Shown: piece after piece, positions 1 through 9,840 of the stretch | Layout: each line of letters starts with the position of its first letter | Numbering within the stretch: the stretch's first letter is position 1 | Assembly: GCA_028289425.1 (NCBI GenBank) | Contig: JANQPL010000009.1 | Location: forward strand, 1 to 64,000 | DNA: 64,000 bases | Source of the DNA: Alphaproteobacteria bacterium | GTDB taxonomy: Bacteria > Pseudomonadota > Alphaproteobacteria > JANQMY01 | Direction: 5' to 3' | Position numbers and translations under genes: made by a program | The notes under the pieces: model-generated | What the model was told of the DNA's origin: nothing | What the model saw: the letters and a program-made list of their open reading frames with translations, nothing else | Databases searched by the model: none

Positions 1-267
1 GAATCAATTCTGTTTGCGGTCCGGCGGCCGATCCGCCAGGAGAACGGCGAAGAGCGATGTGGGGCATCGGTCGAGCCGTTCGACGCAGCGGGCGGCCGCC
101 GGGCGCAAACCCGAAGGGCCGGGCCGTCTTGCGCCATGACCGGCGCCGTCCGGCTTGACCGTACCCCCAGTATGGCCTGCGCCGGACAGCTTGGTCCTGA
201 CGCAAAACGACCTCGGCAGAATGGTTCCATTTCACCGTCCGACGCTCTAATCCCGGAATTCATCATT
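1..267. other. left-edge region, no gene called
   Basis: I see no recognisable gene here. The frame that runs into the SDR gene is open from base 1, but its translation is rich in Arg, Gly and Pro and looks like GC-rich non-coding sequence. A small hairpin (GGCGG / CCGCC, about 23-37) and a GAATC site at bases 1-5 are the only structures seen. The end of a gene lying mostly left of the window cannot be excluded. Confidence 0.4.
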
Positions 268-1089
268 ATGCAGAAGAAAAGTATCTTCATTACCGGTGCG
301 GCAAGCGGCATCGGCCGCGCCACCGCGCTTCATTTTGCGAAAGAAGGATGGTTTATCGGCCTGGCGGATGTGGACCGGACAGGATCTGAAAAACTGTTGG
401 GCGAGATTGGCGCGCAAAACGGCGTGGTTCTGGATCTGGATGTCACTGACCGCCATCAATGGGAAGAGGCGATTTCCCAATTCGGCCAAGCCACCGGCGG
501 CGGAATGGACATTCTGTTTAACAATGCGGGAATCGCGCGCGGTGGTTGGTTTGAAGACATATCGATCGACGATGCACACAAAGTGCTCGACATCAATTTG
601 GGCGGCGTCGTCAACGGCGTTTATACAAGTCTTGAGCTTTTGAAAAAGTCCGCACACGACAAAGGCGTTGCGCGCATCATCAACACGGCGTCAGTCGCCG
701 GGCTGGTCGGCGGACCGAAGATGGCCGTCTACAGCGCCACGAAGTTCGGCGTGCGTGGGTTGACGGAAGCGCTTAACTATGAATTTGCGCGCCATAATAT
801 TGCCGTTACCGACATTATGCCCTGGTTCATCAGTACACCCCTGCTCGAACGCAATTTGGAAGGATCAAACGAGTCGATCAATGAATCGCTCGAGAGTTCC
901 AAGGTGAAGGTGTACCCGGTGGAAGATGTGGTGGCCAAAGTCTGGCAACTTGCGTCCCAGCCAGCAGGCAGCGGCGGAATCCATCACCCAGTGGGCGGAT
1001 ACGCCAAAGCCGCGCGTTTCGTATCACATCAGTTTTCGGGAATACTCCGGCGCATCATCCGCAGCCGGTCGGACAAGGAGTTTGTCTAG
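268..1089 (+). CDS. short-chain dehydrogenase/reductase (SDR), classical type
   Basis: NAD(P)-dependent oxidoreductase of 273 residues, the usual length for classical SDRs. The Rossmann glycine motif TGAASGIG lies at residues 9-16, the NNAG motif at 85-88, and the catalytic triad is Ser142, Tyr155 and Lys159 (YSATK). The ATG at 268 was chosen because it places TGxxxGxG at the normal distance from the N-terminus; the frame stays open upstream to the window edge without conserved-looking sequence. The substrate cannot be told from sequence. The last 4 bp overlap the convergent cell-wall hydrolase gene. Confidence 0.9.
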   Translation: MQKKSIFITGAASGIGRATALHFAKEGWFIGLADVDRTGSEKLLGEIGAQNGVVLDLDVTDRHQWEEAISQFGQATGGGMDILFNNAGIARGGWFEDISIDDAHKVLDINLGGVVNGVYTSLELLKKSAHDKGVARIINTASVAGLVGGPKMAVYSATKFGVRGLTEALNYEFARHNIAVTDIMPWFISTPLLERNLEGSNESINESLESSKVKVYPVEDVVAKVWQLASQPAGSGGIHHPVGGYAKAARFVSHQFSGILRRIIRSRSDKEFV

Positions 1090-1775
1090 CCGCTCTCACG
1101 CGCGGCGGAGCGGACGTGTGGGCGATAGAAGATGTGCTGGCCAATCTTGACGGTGCGGACCAAGCGTTTCGCCCAAATCGGCTTCACATAAACCGCGTGA
1201 TAATGGGTTGCGGAATCACTGACGTTCTCATTCAGGCCGAACATCACTTTCCAGGCAAGCTTCTGGGATTGTGCCCAAGGCAATCCACGCTCACCGCCCT
1301 TCAGCGATCCGTCGCAAGTGAACGTAAACTGACAGCCCGTGCGCCGCTTGTGCCCTTGGAAGACCACGCCGCACACGCTGTTGGGATAGCGCCGGCTGGC
1401 AACCCGGTTCATGACCACTTCAGCAACCGCCAACTGGCCCGCATAGGTTTCGCTGCGCGCTTCGTGATAGATCGCTTGCGCCAAGCAATGGGCTTCGCTT
1501 TTGAGTTCTGCGGCTGCTTCCGAGAAAGATGTTTCAATTTCGGCGTTTTGATCTTCCGCTGCGGCACCATAGACTGCCGGAGCATCCGCCGTCTGATCAT
1601 ATCGCGCATATTCGGTGGGAGCATCGCGCCCACCGGAGGTGACATCGGCCATCACGACAAGCCCGGCCACCGCCCAAGCGGCAGCCCCTACTGCATAAGC
1701 CAGCTTTTTATTTGCCGTGTGTACCAAAGCCAGTCGCCTCACACTTTCAGTGCGCCTTTTCAAGCGCGTCCACAT
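1086..1775 (-). CDS. SleB-family cell wall hydrolase, membrane anchored
   Basis: Predicted peptidoglycan hydrolase of the SleB / Hydrolase_2 family (229 aa). A basic N-terminus is followed by one membrane segment at about 24-43, then an acidic, Ala-rich linker and the catalytic domain. That domain contains YHEARSE (103-109), whose Glu105 is the likely catalytic acid, followed by an AEVVMNRV stretch and a Cys-rich QFTFTCDG segment typical of the family. It should act in the periplasm on the glycan strand. The ATG at 1775 is preferred over a TTG at 1826 in the same frame, which would add 17 residues. The region in front holds a perfect dyad over the start codon, a TTAACCAT motif and two GANTC sites, so cell-cycle-type control is plausible (inference). 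Confidence 0.85.
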   Translation of the reverse strand: MWTRLKRRTESVRRLALVHTANKKLAYAVGAAAWAVAGLVVMADVTSGGRDAPTEYARYDQTADAPAVYGAAAEDQNAEIETSFSEAAAELKSEAHCLAQAIYHEARSETYAGQLAVAEVVMNRVASRRYPNSVCGVVFQGHKRRTGCQFTFTCDGSLKGGERGLPWAQSQKLAWKVMFGLNENVSDSATHYHAVYVKPIWAKRLVRTVKIGQHIFYRPHVRSAARESG

Positions 1776-1796
1776 TTTACCGCGATCAGGTAAAAT
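1774..1796 (-). promoter_or_regulatory. 8-bp perfect dyad overlapping the SleB-hydrolase start codon
   Basis: ATTTTACC (1774-1781), a 7-nt spacer and GGTAAAAT (1789-1796) form a perfect inverted repeat. On the minus strand the ATG at 1775-1773 sits at the downstream edge of the dyad, so the arms cover the ribosome-binding region. It could be an operator or a hairpin that hides the start codon. Confidence 0.45.
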
Positions 1797-1885
1797 TTTG
1801 TAGCTACGCAAATGAAAATTAGACAAACGCGGTAATTAGCACTTATTCGAGCAATTTCCAGACCGCGCGCGACAAATTGGCGTGA

Positions 1886-1908
1886 TTAACCATGTGACTC
1901 GTTGATTC
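1886..1908 (-). promoter_or_regulatory. CtrA-like half-site plus two GANTC sites upstream of SleB hydrolase
   Basis: TTAACCAT at 1886-1893 matches the half-site recognised by CtrA in Caulobacter-type bacteria. GACTC at 1896-1900 and GATTC at 1904-1908 are CcrM methylation targets (GANTC). They fall in the short gap between the ppdK stop codon and the SleB-type hydrolase, about 110-130 bp before its start. The motifs are seen; regulation by CtrA or CcrM is inferred. Confidence 0.4.
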
Positions 1909-4571
1909 TACTGGGCTTTTAATTTTGCCTGCGCAGCGGCCAAGCGTGCAATGGGCACGCGGTAGGGCGAACATGAGACATAGTCTAGTCCCATATTCTG
2001 ACAAAACTGTATCGAATCGGGATCGCCCCCGTGTTCCCCACAGATGCCGAGCTTAATGTCTGCGCGGGTTTGGCGCCCACGCTCCGCCCCAAATGCAATA
2101 AGCTCGCCAACCCCATCCGCATCAATCGACACGAACGGATCGCGTTCAATGATTCGTTTTTCGAGATAATCGTTGATAAATCGAGTCGAATCATCACGGC
2201 TGATGCCGAATGTGGTTTGGGTTAAATCATTCGTACCGAAACTAAAGAACTGGGCTGATTCGGCAATCTCTTTGGCACGCAGTGCCGCGCGCGGCAATTC
2301 GATCATTGTACCGATCAGATAACTGAGTCGCTCGCCCGTCTCTTTTTCGATTTGTTGCGCGGTTTGTTCGATGTGGTCTTTCAGCACATCGAGTTCCGCT
2401 TTCATGCCCACCAGCGGGATCATGATCTCCGGCGTGACGGGGCTGCCGGTCGCCTTACCGGCGGCCAGCGCTGCTTCAAAAATAGCACGGGCCTGCATTT
2501 CGTAGATTTCCGGGTAGGAAATGCCCAGCCGACAGCCGCGATGGCCCAGCATGGGGTTGAATTCGTGCAATTCCGTCACCCGCCGGCGCAGGCGGTCCAA
2601 ATCCATGCCGGAGGCTTGCGCCACCTCTTCGATCTCGTCCTTTGTTTTTGGCAAGAATTCGTGAAGTGGCGGATCCAGCAGTCGGATGGTGACCGGCATG
2701 CCCGCCATGATTTTGAAGATCGATTCGAAATCAGAGCGCTGCATGGGCAAAATCTTGGCGAGCGCATCGCGACGCCCGGTTTCGTCCTTGGCCAGAATCA
2801 TTTCGCGCACGGCAAGAATTCGGTCCGCATCGAAGAACATATGCTCCGTTCGGCACAGGCCAATGCCTTCGGCGCCGAACTCTTTTGCCACTTCCACATC
2901 TGCCGGTGTTTCCGCATTTGTACGGATCTTCATGGTACGGACGTCATCCGCCCATTCCATCACGGTGGCAAAATCGCCGGACAGCTCCGGTTTGATGGTG
3001 GCAACGGCGCCCCACATGACCTGTCCGGTGGAGCCGTCAACGGTGATGAGGTCGCCCCTATTTACCGTGCGTCCAAGACAGGTGAACGTGCCCGCCACTT
3101 CATCGATGCGCAAGCCCCCTGCCCCGGACACACACGGCCGCCCCATGCCACGGGCCACTACGGCCGCGTGACTGGTCATGCCGCCGCGCGCCGTCAAAAT
3201 GCCGACGGCAGCATGCATACCGTGAATGTCTTCGGGGCTGGTTTCGATCCGTACAAGGATCACATCCTTGTTTTGCGCACGCATCTCCTCCGCTTCATCG
3301 GCGGTGAACACCACATAGCCGCTTGCCGCGCCGGGTGACGCCGGCAGGCCTGTCGTAATTACGTCGCGTTCGGCGTCCGGGTCCAAGGTGGGGTGCAGCA
3401 ATTGATCAAGCGATTCAGGGTCGATGCGCTCCACCGCCTGTTCTTTTGTGATCAACCCTTCGCGCGCCATGTCGACGGCGATTTTAAGCGCTGCCTTCGC
3501 CGTCCGTTTGCCCGACCGGGTTTGCAGCATCCACAACTTGCCGCGCTGGATGGTGAATTCGATATCCTGCATATCGAAGTAATGGCTTTCGAGCTTCTGG
3601 AAGACCTCCGTCAGTTCCGCAAAGGCTTCGGGCATTTGCTCTTCCATGGACGGCGCCTTGGCACCCGCCTCTTCTCGGGCTTTTTTGGTCAGGTTTTGCG
3701 GTGTGCGAATGCCGGCCACCACATCTTCGCCCTGAGCATTCTCCAGATATTCGCCGTAATAGGCCTTTTCGCCCGTGGACGGATTGCGGGTGAAGGCAAC
3801 GCCGGTGGCGCTGTCAGATCCCATATTGCCGAAGACCATGGCCTGCACATTGACCGCGGTGCCCCAGGAATCGGGAATATTGTGCAAGCGGCGATAGGTG
3901 ACGGCCCGGGCGTTCTGCCAGGAGCCAAAGACCGCCGTGATCGCTCCCCACAATTGTTCGTCGGCGTTTTGCGGGAACGGCCGGTTCAGATGCTCCGTCA
4001 CCTTGGCCTTGTACTGATCGACAACCGCTTCCCAATCTTCGTTGTCAAGCTCCGTATCCAGAATATATCCGTTCTCTTCCTTGAAGATTTCCAGTATCTC
4101 TTCGAAATTGTGGTGTTCGATGCCCAGCACCACGTCGGAATACATTTGAATAAAACGGCGATAGGAATCGAATGCGAAACGCGGATCGCCTGAGAGCTCG
4201 ATCAGTCCTTTGACCGTTTCGTCATTGAGCCCCAGATTGAGAACCGTATCCATCATGCCGGGCATAGACGCCCGCCCGCCCGAGCGCACCGAGACCAGCA
4301 GCGGGTTCTTCGCATCACCAAAGGCACGGCCCACGCCGGCACCGATTTGGTCGATCGCCGATTGCACCTGCTCGCGCAGATCCGCCGGATAGGATTGATC
4401 ATTGTCGTAGAAATAGGTGCAGACGTCCGTTGTAATGGTAAGCCCCGGCGGCACGGGCAAGCCGAGATTACTCATCTCGGCAAGGTTGGCGCCTTTGCCG
4501 CCCAAAAGATTACGCATTGTGGCGTCACCATCGGCGCCGTCTTGGCCGAACCGATAGACCCATTTGCTCAT
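1908..4571 (-). CDS. ppdK: pyruvate, phosphate dikinase
   Basis: Interconverts pyruvate + ATP + Pi and PEP + AMP + PPi in the cytosol. The 887-residue length is standard. The N-terminal ATP-grasp domain covers about 1-350 (GGKGANLAEM near 24-33). The swivelling phosphohistidine domain has GGMTSHAAVVARG with His468. The C-terminal PEP/pyruvate barrel contains SFGTNDLTQTT and the active-site Cys844 in GICGEHGG. A good Shine-Dalgarno (AAGGGA) lies about 10 nt before the ATG. It follows glyS by a 93-bp gap on the same strand, so it may be read with it or from its own promoter. Confidence 0.97.
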   Translation of the reverse strand: MSKWVYRFGQDGADGDATMRNLLGGKGANLAEMSNLGLPVPPGLTITTDVCTYFYDNDQSYPADLREQVQSAIDQIGAGVGRAFGDAKNPLLVSVRSGGRASMPGMMDTVLNLGLNDETVKGLIELSGDPRFAFDSYRRFIQMYSDVVLGIEHHNFEEILEIFKEENGYILDTELDNEDWEAVVDQYKAKVTEHLNRPFPQNADEQLWGAITAVFGSWQNARAVTYRRLHNIPDSWGTAVNVQAMVFGNMGSDSATGVAFTRNPSTGEKAYYGEYLENAQGEDVVAGIRTPQNLTKKAREEAGAKAPSMEEQMPEAFAELTEVFQKLESHYFDMQDIEFTIQRGKLWMLQTRSGKRTAKAALKIAVDMAREGLITKEQAVERIDPESLDQLLHPTLDPDAERDVITTGLPASPGAASGYVVFTADEAEEMRAQNKDVILVRIETSPEDIHGMHAAVGILTARGGMTSHAAVVARGMGRPCVSGAGGLRIDEVAGTFTCLGRTVNRGDLITVDGSTGQVMWGAVATIKPELSGDFATVMEWADDVRTMKIRTNAETPADVEVAKEFGAEGIGLCRTEHMFFDADRILAVREMILAKDETGRRDALAKILPMQRSDFESIFKIMAGMPVTIRLLDPPLHEFLPKTKDEIEEVAQASGMDLDRLRRRVTELHEFNPMLGHRGCRLGISYPEIYEMQARAIFEAALAAGKATGSPVTPEIMIPLVGMKAELDVLKDHIEQTAQQIEKETGERLSYLIGTMIELPRAALRAKEIAESAQFFSFGTNDLTQTTFGISRDDSTRFINDYLEKRIIERDPFVSIDADGVGELIAFGAERGRQTRADIKLGICGEHGGDPDSIQFCQNMGLDYVSCSPYRVPIARLAAAQAKLKAQ

Positions 4572-4630
4572 GATGGTCAGATCCCTTTCGTAACAGGCTG
4601 GGAATGCTTACGGCGCGGAGACCCGCCGGC

Positions 4631-4647
4631 GCCCCCGCACGGGGGTC
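4631..4647 (-). terminator. GC hairpin between glyS and ppdK
   Basis: CCCCC-GCAC-GGGGG makes a strong short stem about 20 bp after the glyS stop codon on the minus strand. There is no T-run after it, so an attenuating or transcript-protecting hairpin is as likely as a terminator. Confidence 0.3.
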
Positions 4648-4664
4648 ATATACGACGCCGCGCC

Positions 4665-6716
4665 CTATCCTTCAATCTTCGAAAAATCGGCGATCCGCCC
4701 CAATGCGCTCCTGATCTGGGAGAGCATCTTGAGTCGGTTCTCCCGGATTGCAGGGTCATCGTCGTTCACTTTCACCTGATCGAAGAAGGCATCCACCGGA
4801 TCTTTGAGCTTGGAGACCGCATCCATGGCGCCTGCAAAGTCTTCCTGTTCGGCCTTCGCCTCCAGGTCGACGACGGCCCGGGCAATGGCCTCATTTAGGG
4901 CCTCTTCCTCCGCCTGATTGAACAGTTTGGCCTCAGGCGCGCCCTCGAACGACTTTTTGTCCTTCTTTTCTTCGATGCGCAGAATATTGGTGGCGCGTTT
5001 GAAGCCTGCCAACAGGTTTTCGCCGCTGGGCGTGGCGAGGAACGCCGCCAAGGCCTCCACCCGCCGAACCAGCAAGACAAGGTCATCTTGATTTGGCAGG
5101 GCAAAGACCGCATCGATCAGATCGTGACGGACACCCAGCTCGCGCTGCTGAACCTTCAAGCGGTCCGCAAAGAAGGCGGGCAAGTCGGCCCATTCTTTTG
5201 CCAGCACTGCGAAGGCGTCGGTCAGGCGGTAGCGCAGATTGTTCTCAAGCGTAATCCGGATGACGCCCAATGCCGCCCGACGCAAGGCGTAAGGGTCCTT
5301 CGAGCCGGTGGGCGGCTGGCCGATTTTGAAGAACTGGACCAGCGTGTCGATTTTATCCGCCAGCGCCACCGCGACCGCCACCGGGTCCTGCGGACAGTCA
5401 TCGCTGGGACCGACCGGCTGATAATGCTGCTCGACGGCAGCGCACACGGCCCCGTCTTCGCCGTCATGGGCAGCGTAGTAGCGCCCCATCAGCCCCTGCA
5501 ATTCCGGAAACTCATAGACCATGTCGGTCGTCAGATCCGCTTTCGCCAAGCGGGCGGCGCGCTTGACCTGTGCGATGTCGCCGCCCAGCTTATCGGCAAA
5601 CCAAACCGCCAAGGTCTCTATGCGATCTACCTTATCGAACACCGAGCCGATATCCGCGTGGAACACAATGTTGTTTAGAGCTTCGGTGCGGGTATGCAAC
5701 GGCACTTTGCGGTCCTGGTCCCAAAAGAATTCCGCATCCGCAAGGCGCGCTTGCAGCACCTTCTCATTACCGGCGACAATCGCCTTGCCGCCATCGGGCG
5801 CTACCATGTTGGACACCACGGCGAAAGTGGGTGCCAATAAATCCGTCTGCGGATCTTCGAGGGAAAAATATTTTTGATGGACGCGCATGGCGGTCTGCAG
5901 AACTTCGGGCGGCAATCCGCCTTCACCAATCGGGCGCACGAGTTTTTCCGGAATGGCCCCGGTCAGCACGGTGGGCCATTCCACCAGGCCCGCTACTTCG
6001 TCCAGCAAGCGGGCATCTTCCACCAATTGATAGCCGTTGGATTCCGCAAGTTTTGTTGCTTGCGTGGCGATGCTTTGCTTGCGCTCTGCCGGATCGAGCA
6101 ACACATGCGCATCTTTCAATTGAGAAAGATAATCATTCCAGCCGGACACGGTGATGTCGCCCGGCGCCAGAAAGCGGTGACCTTTGGTGGTGTTGCCGGA
6201 GGCAATGCCGTCCACATCCAAAGAAACGACCTTGCCGTCAAACAGACACAGGATCGAATGAAGTGGCCGCACCCATTTCAGCGCACCGCTGCCCCAGCGC
6301 ATGGATTTAGGCCAGGGAAAACTGGAGACCGCCTCGACGACGGTTTCGCCGATAATGTCGGCCGCCGGACGGCCCTTTTGCTCGATGCGGGCCACATAGA
6401 ATTGGCCCTTCTTGTCATCGCGGGTTTCCAATTGGTCGAGGGTCATGTTGACCGAGCGCAAAAAACCCTCGATGGCTTTATCGGGGGCGCCCACTTTGGG
6501 GCCCTTGCGCTCCTCGCTGCGGTCCGCTTGCTGCGTCGGCAGTCCGACCGCGTGCAGCACCAGCCGCCGCGGTGTGGAAAACGTTTCCACCCGCTCCGCC
6601 TTGAGCCCCGCCTCGTCGAGCTTGCCCATGACCAGCCGCTCTAGATCGCGCTCGGCTTGCGCCTGCATGCGTGCCGGAATCTCTTCGGAGAAGAGTTCGA
6701 GGATCAGTTCCGTCAT
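4665..6716 (-). CDS. glyS: glycine--tRNA ligase beta subunit
   Basis: Beta chain of the bacterial alpha2beta2 glycyl-tRNA synthetase; charges tRNA-Gly together with GlyQ. At 683 residues it matches the family (E. coli 689). The N-terminus [17 protein letters not shown] is diagnostic, followed by a central HD-like region ([12 protein letters not shown]) and the C-terminal DALR-type anticodon region with the PVDAFFDQV motif. The start codon overlaps the glyQ stop by 4 bp, giving translational coupling and matched subunit output. Confidence 0.97.
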   Translation of the reverse strand: MTELILELFSEEIPARMQAQAERDLERLVMGKLDEAGLKAERVETFSTPRRLVLHAVGLPTQQADRSEERKGPKVGAPDKAIEGFLRSVNMTLDQLETRDDKKGQFYVARIEQKGRPAADIIGETVVEAVSSFPWPKSMRWGSGALKWVRPLHSILCLFDGKVVSLDVDGIASGNTTKGHRFLAPGDITVSGWNDYLSQLKDAHVLLDPAERKQSIATQATKLAESNGYQLVEDARLLDEVAGLVEWPTVLTGAIPEKLVRPIGEGGLPPEVLQTAMRVHQKYFSLEDPQTDLLAPTFAVVSNMVAPDGGKAIVAGNEKVLQARLADAEFFWDQDRKVPLHTRTEALNNIVFHADIGSVFDKVDRIETLAVWFADKLGGDIAQVKRAARLAKADLTTDMVYEFPELQGLMGRYYAAHDGEDGAVCAAVEQHYQPVGPSDDCPQDPVAVAVALADKIDTLVQFFKIGQPPTGSKDPYALRRAALGVIRITLENNLRYRLTDAFAVLAKEWADLPAFFADRLKVQQRELGVRHDLIDAVFALPNQDDLVLLVRRVEALAAFLATPSGENLLAGFKRATNILRIEEKKDKKSFEGAPEAKLFNQAEEEALNEAIARAVVDLEAKAEQEDFAGAMDAVSKLKDPVDAFFDQVKVNDDDPAIRENRLKMLSQIRSALGRIADFSKIEG

Positions 6717-7618
6717 GGGGCGGCCCCGGTATGGGGATAGGCCCCTTGGGGCGATTTAAGCCAGGCTTCGGCGCAGCCCCGCGCCAGCGCGCGGACGCGG
6801 CCGATATAGCTTGCCCGTTCGGTCACGCTGATCACGCCGCGCGCATCCAGCAGATTGAACAGGTGGCTTGCCTTCACGCAATGATCATAGGCCGGCAGCG
6901 CCAAATCCTCTTTCAAGAGGTTGTCGCAAATCGCTTCACTGTCCGCAAACTGACGAAACAGCACATCCGTATCGGCATGTTCGAAATTGTAGGCGGAGAA
7001 TTCGCGCTCGGACTGATGGTATACTTCGCCATATTTGACACCGGCGCCGTTGAAATCCAGATCGTACACATTGTCCACGCCCTGCACATACATGGCGAGC
7101 CGCTCCAGGCCATAGGTCAATTCGCCCGCCACCGGATTGCAGTCGAAACCGCCCACCTGCTGAAAGTACGTAAACTGACTAACTTCCATGCCGTCGCACC
7201 AGACTTCCCAGCCAAGCCCCCAGGCGCCAAGGGTCGGGCTTTCCCAATCGTCTTCCACAAACCGAATGTCATGGAGCCCCATATCGATGCCAAGCTCCGC
7301 CAAACTGCCCAGATACAGATCCTGTATGTCGATGGGAGACGGCTTCAGAATGACTTGGAATTGATAGTAATGCTGCAGCCGGTTGGGGTTCTCCCCGTAA
7401 CGCCCATCGGTCGGCCGGCGCGACGGCTGCACATAGGCCGCCTTCCAAGGGTTGGGCCCCAGCGCCCGCAAAACGGTCGCCGGATGAAACGTGCCCGCCC
7501 CCATTTCCAGATCATAAGGCTGCAGGATCACACAGCCCCGATCCGCCCAATAATGCTGCAGGGTTAGAATCAAATCTTGAAAGGAACGTGCGCCCTCGGA
7601 TGCGTTTGGGCCGGTCAT
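6713..7618 (-). CDS. glyQ: glycine--tRNA ligase alpha subunit
   Basis: Catalytic class II synthetase chain (301 aa, E. coli 303). Diagnostic stretches are [28 protein letters not shown] and [20 protein letters not shown], which make up the class II core that binds ATP and glycine. It lies 91 bp after the S49 peptidase gene and is coupled to glyS by a 4-bp overlap, so sohB-like, glyQ and glyS probably form one transcript. Confidence 0.97.
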   Translation of the reverse strand: MTGPNASEGARSFQDLILTLQHYWADRGCVILQPYDLEMGAGTFHPATVLRALGPNPWKAAYVQPSRRPTDGRYGENPNRLQHYYQFQVILKPSPIDIQDLYLGSLAELGIDMGLHDIRFVEDDWESPTLGAWGLGWEVWCDGMEVSQFTYFQQVGGFDCNPVAGELTYGLERLAMYVQGVDNVYDLDFNGAGVKYGEVYHQSEREFSAYNFEHADTDVLFRQFADSEAICDNLLKEDLALPAYDHCVKASHLFNLLDARGVISVTERASYIGRVRALARGCAEAWLKSPQGAYPHTGAAP

Positions 7619-7709
7619 CTAACGTGCTTTCGAAGGGTTCAAAGAATCAGGCGGCGGCTGGAAATGCGCGGCGAAACCTAACGGCGGGACTGGGAAGGGT
7701 CAAGCAGCG

Positions 7710-8591
7710 CTACAAGCCGAAACGCGACCAGAAGGCCCGCACTTCCAAGGCCGCCAGCATGTCGTCGGCCCAGCCATTGGGAAAGCTGAAACCGCCGCCA
7801 GCGCCGCGCCGTCCGCCCGACGAGTGAGCCGCCATGCGGTTACGCCACCACGACCGCTCGCTGGAAATCACCTTTAAGCGCACATCGTCGCCATAGCGTT
7901 TGCGCATCTCCGTACGCAGATCGCTCAGCCCATCGATCAGGCCCAGCTTCTCTGCTTGGATGCCGCTCCAAAACTCTCCCGAAAACAGCCGCTTCTCCGC
8001 CCCATGAAGTTTTCCTTCGCGGCGCGTTTTCACCAAACCCCGAAACGCCCCGTGCACTTCCTTCTGCAGCACCATCAGCCGCTTGACGTCTTCCTCGTCC
8101 ACCGGCTGGAACGGGTCGAGCATGGATTTCTTTTCGCCGGACGTGTAGACGCGGCGGTCGACACCGACCTTCTTCATCAGCTCGGTGAAGCCAAAGCCTG
8201 CGGACACCACACCGATAGAGCCCACGATCGAACTTTCATCCGCGAAGATCTGGTCGCCGGCGCAGGCCAGCATGTAGCCGCCTGACGCCGCCACATCTTC
8301 GGCAAAGGCAAAGACCGGCACGTTCTTTTCTTCGGCCAACTGACGAATCCGGTTGTGGATAAGCGTCGCCTGCACGGGCGACCCGCCCGGCGAATTGATC
8401 GACAGCGCCACGGCTTTCACGCCATGCTCTGAAAAGGCGGACTCAATGGCACTCGCAAGCCCGGCCAAATTGAGCCCTTGGCCGAACCGGGCCGCGGGCC
8501 CGATAACCCCGTTCAAGGGCAGCACCGTCACCACCGCCGGCGACTTGCCCAACAAGCCGAACGGCACCCATCTGCGAAGTCTTCTGATCAT
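7710..8591 (-). CDS. S49 family peptidase (SppA/SohB-like)
   Basis: Serine peptidase of family S49 (293 aa), expected to cut signal peptides or membrane protein fragments. The short single-domain form fits SohB/SppA-type enzymes in alphaproteobacteria. Motifs seen are the oxyanion region INSPGGSPVQA (about 65-75), catalytic Ser103 in AASGGYML, GSIGV (125-129), and the partner lysine around 155 in YTSGEKKS. There is no clear signal peptide, only a basic, weakly hydrophobic N-terminus. It lies 69 bp after the TrmN6-like gene, on the same strand. Confidence 0.9.
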   Translation of the reverse strand: MIRRLRRWVPFGLLGKSPAVVTVLPLNGVIGPAARFGQGLNLAGLASAIESAFSEHGVKAVALSINSPGGSPVQATLIHNRIRQLAEEKNVPVFAFAEDVAASGGYMLACAGDQIFADESSIVGSIGVVSAGFGFTELMKKVGVDRRVYTSGEKKSMLDPFQPVDEEDVKRLMVLQKEVHGAFRGLVKTRREGKLHGAEKRLFSGEFWSGIQAEKLGLIDGLSDLRTEMRKRYGDDVRLKVISSERSWWRNRMAAHSSGGRRGAGGGFSFPNGWADDMLAALEVRAFWSRFGL

Positions 8592-8660
8592 ACCCTTACT
8601 ATGTAGACGCGCGCCTGCGCGGCCTCAAGGGCCGTGGCGGCAATGAATGGCTTTATTCTG

Positions 8661-9413
8661 TCAGCTTAGAGTTAAGGATTTGCCGTGCCTTAAGACATCT
8701 TCGGCCCGCTTGCTGAAGCCGCCATCCTCTGCGTGAAGAACGAGCCCGGCCTCCAGCACCGTCGGGCCGCGGGCGCCCTTTTTGCCTTGCACAATAAAGC
8801 GCTTCGCCCGCTGACTCTGATGGGGCCACAGCGGAAAAATAACAATGTCACCCAAATGGCCCTCCAGATGGGCCAGCACGGTTGTGAGATTGGCCGTCGG
8901 ATAGACCATCGTGAACAATCCGCCCGGCCGCAGCATACGGATGCTTCGCGAGAGCCAGTCCCCTAGAAATCCATCAGGCCCCGCATGAGCCGCCGCCTTG
9001 TCGTGGTTGGATGACATTTGGACCGCCCCGTCCTGATAGAAGGGGGGGTTGGTGACCACATGATCGAAACTGTTGGGCTCCGGCGATAGGGCGGCCTCGA
9101 ACAGGTCGATCTGAACCGGTTCAACGCTTTCCACGAGACCATTCCGGTCAATGTTCTTCACCAAGAGCTCAAAGTGCTCGTTGATCTTCTCAAGCGCGGT
9201 CACGCGAACGCCCGCGACCCGTTTGGCCAGCAGAAGGGAAATCACCCCGACCCCAGCTCCCACATCCAACACGGTCGCGTCAGGCAGCGCCGGCACCGCG
9301 GCCGCGGCCATCACCGAATCCACACCCGCCCGAAAACCTTTGGCCGGCTGTAAAAGCCGTACCTGTCCGCCAATGAACTCGTCGTCGGTTGTATCAGTCA
9401 CGAGTAAAGCCAC
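8661..9413 (-). CDS. tRNA1(Val) adenine-N6 methyltransferase-like protein
   Basis: Class I SAM-dependent methyltransferase of the COG4123/TrmN6 group (250 aa). Motif I is VLDVGAGVGVISLLLA (about 50-65), and the N6-adenine motif IV is TNPPFYQDG (about 125-133). The family methylates A37 of tRNA-Val; that exact substrate is inferred from the family. The N-terminus DEFIGGQVRLLQPAKGFRAG is typical. It follows the DUF2007 gene by 42 bp, a pairing common in alphaproteobacteria. Confidence 0.87.
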   Translation of the reverse strand: MALLVTDTTDDEFIGGQVRLLQPAKGFRAGVDSVMAAAAVPALPDATVLDVGAGVGVISLLLAKRVAGVRVTALEKINEHFELLVKNIDRNGLVESVEPVQIDLFEAALSPEPNSFDHVVTNPPFYQDGAVQMSSNHDKAAAHAGPDGFLGDWLSRSIRMLRPGGLFTMVYPTANLTTVLAHLEGHLGDIVIFPLWPHQSQRAKRFIVQGKKGARGPTVLEAGLVLHAEDGGFSKRAEDVLRHGKSLTLS

Positions 9414-9455
9414 TCATGCGTTGAGGACGGGTGTTGGGGGGGCGGACGTTCATCA

Positions 9456-9671
9456 TCACGTGCTTGTGCCAATCTGGGAATCGTTCAGCAAAACCTTGGC
9501 CCGCTCATAGTCCGTGTCCGGCACCATGAGCCGCCGTTGGATCGCGTTCACGCTTCCTTCGACCATGCTTGTGTGCGCATCGAGCACGACGGAGTCGATG
9601 CCTGCGTCGCTCAACAAAGCTTCCGCAAACGAAATCAACACCAGATCGTTGGTCCTGACGACCTCCCGCAT
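9456..9671 (-). CDS. DUF2007 domain protein
   Basis: Small 71-residue protein matching the DUF2007 (putative signal-transducing) family: MREVVRTNDLVLISFAEALL, then a short beta-strand region and VPDTDYERAKVLL. No catalytic residues are evident and the function is unknown. It is the first gene of the leftward series into the TrmN6-like gene and S49 peptidase, and is divergent from the polyprenyl synthase gene. Confidence 0.85.
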   Translation of the reverse strand: MREVVRTNDLVLISFAEALLSDAGIDSVVLDAHTSMVEGSVNAIQRRLMVPDTDYERAKVLLNDSQIGTST

Positions 9672-9763
9672 AAGCCCCTATATGTGCGATGCCGCCCCTC
9701 TCTCGCCCCGCCGACAATTTTGCGTTACTGTACCAAAAACCGAGGCAAATAAGGGATAAGCGG

Positions 9764-9793
9764 CACTGGGTCGCACTTGACCCAAAAACAGTG
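9764..9793. repeat. nested inverted repeat in the DUF2007 / polyprenyl synthase divergent promoter
   Basis: TGGGTC (9767-9772) pairs with GACCCA (9779-9784), and an outer CACTG (9764) pairs with CAGTG (9789-9793). It lies about 50-75 bp before the polyprenyl synthase start. It may be a 5' hairpin or an operator. Confidence 0.35.
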
Positions 9794-9840
9794 GCGCCCC
9801 TACTTTCCTTCACGGACATACGACATAAAGGGCTTAAAAC

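Noticed and set aside
1-267. N-terminal extension or fusion upstream of the SDR
   Set aside because: The frame is open from base 1 but the residues look non-coding, and the ATG at 268 gives a normal SDR N-terminus.
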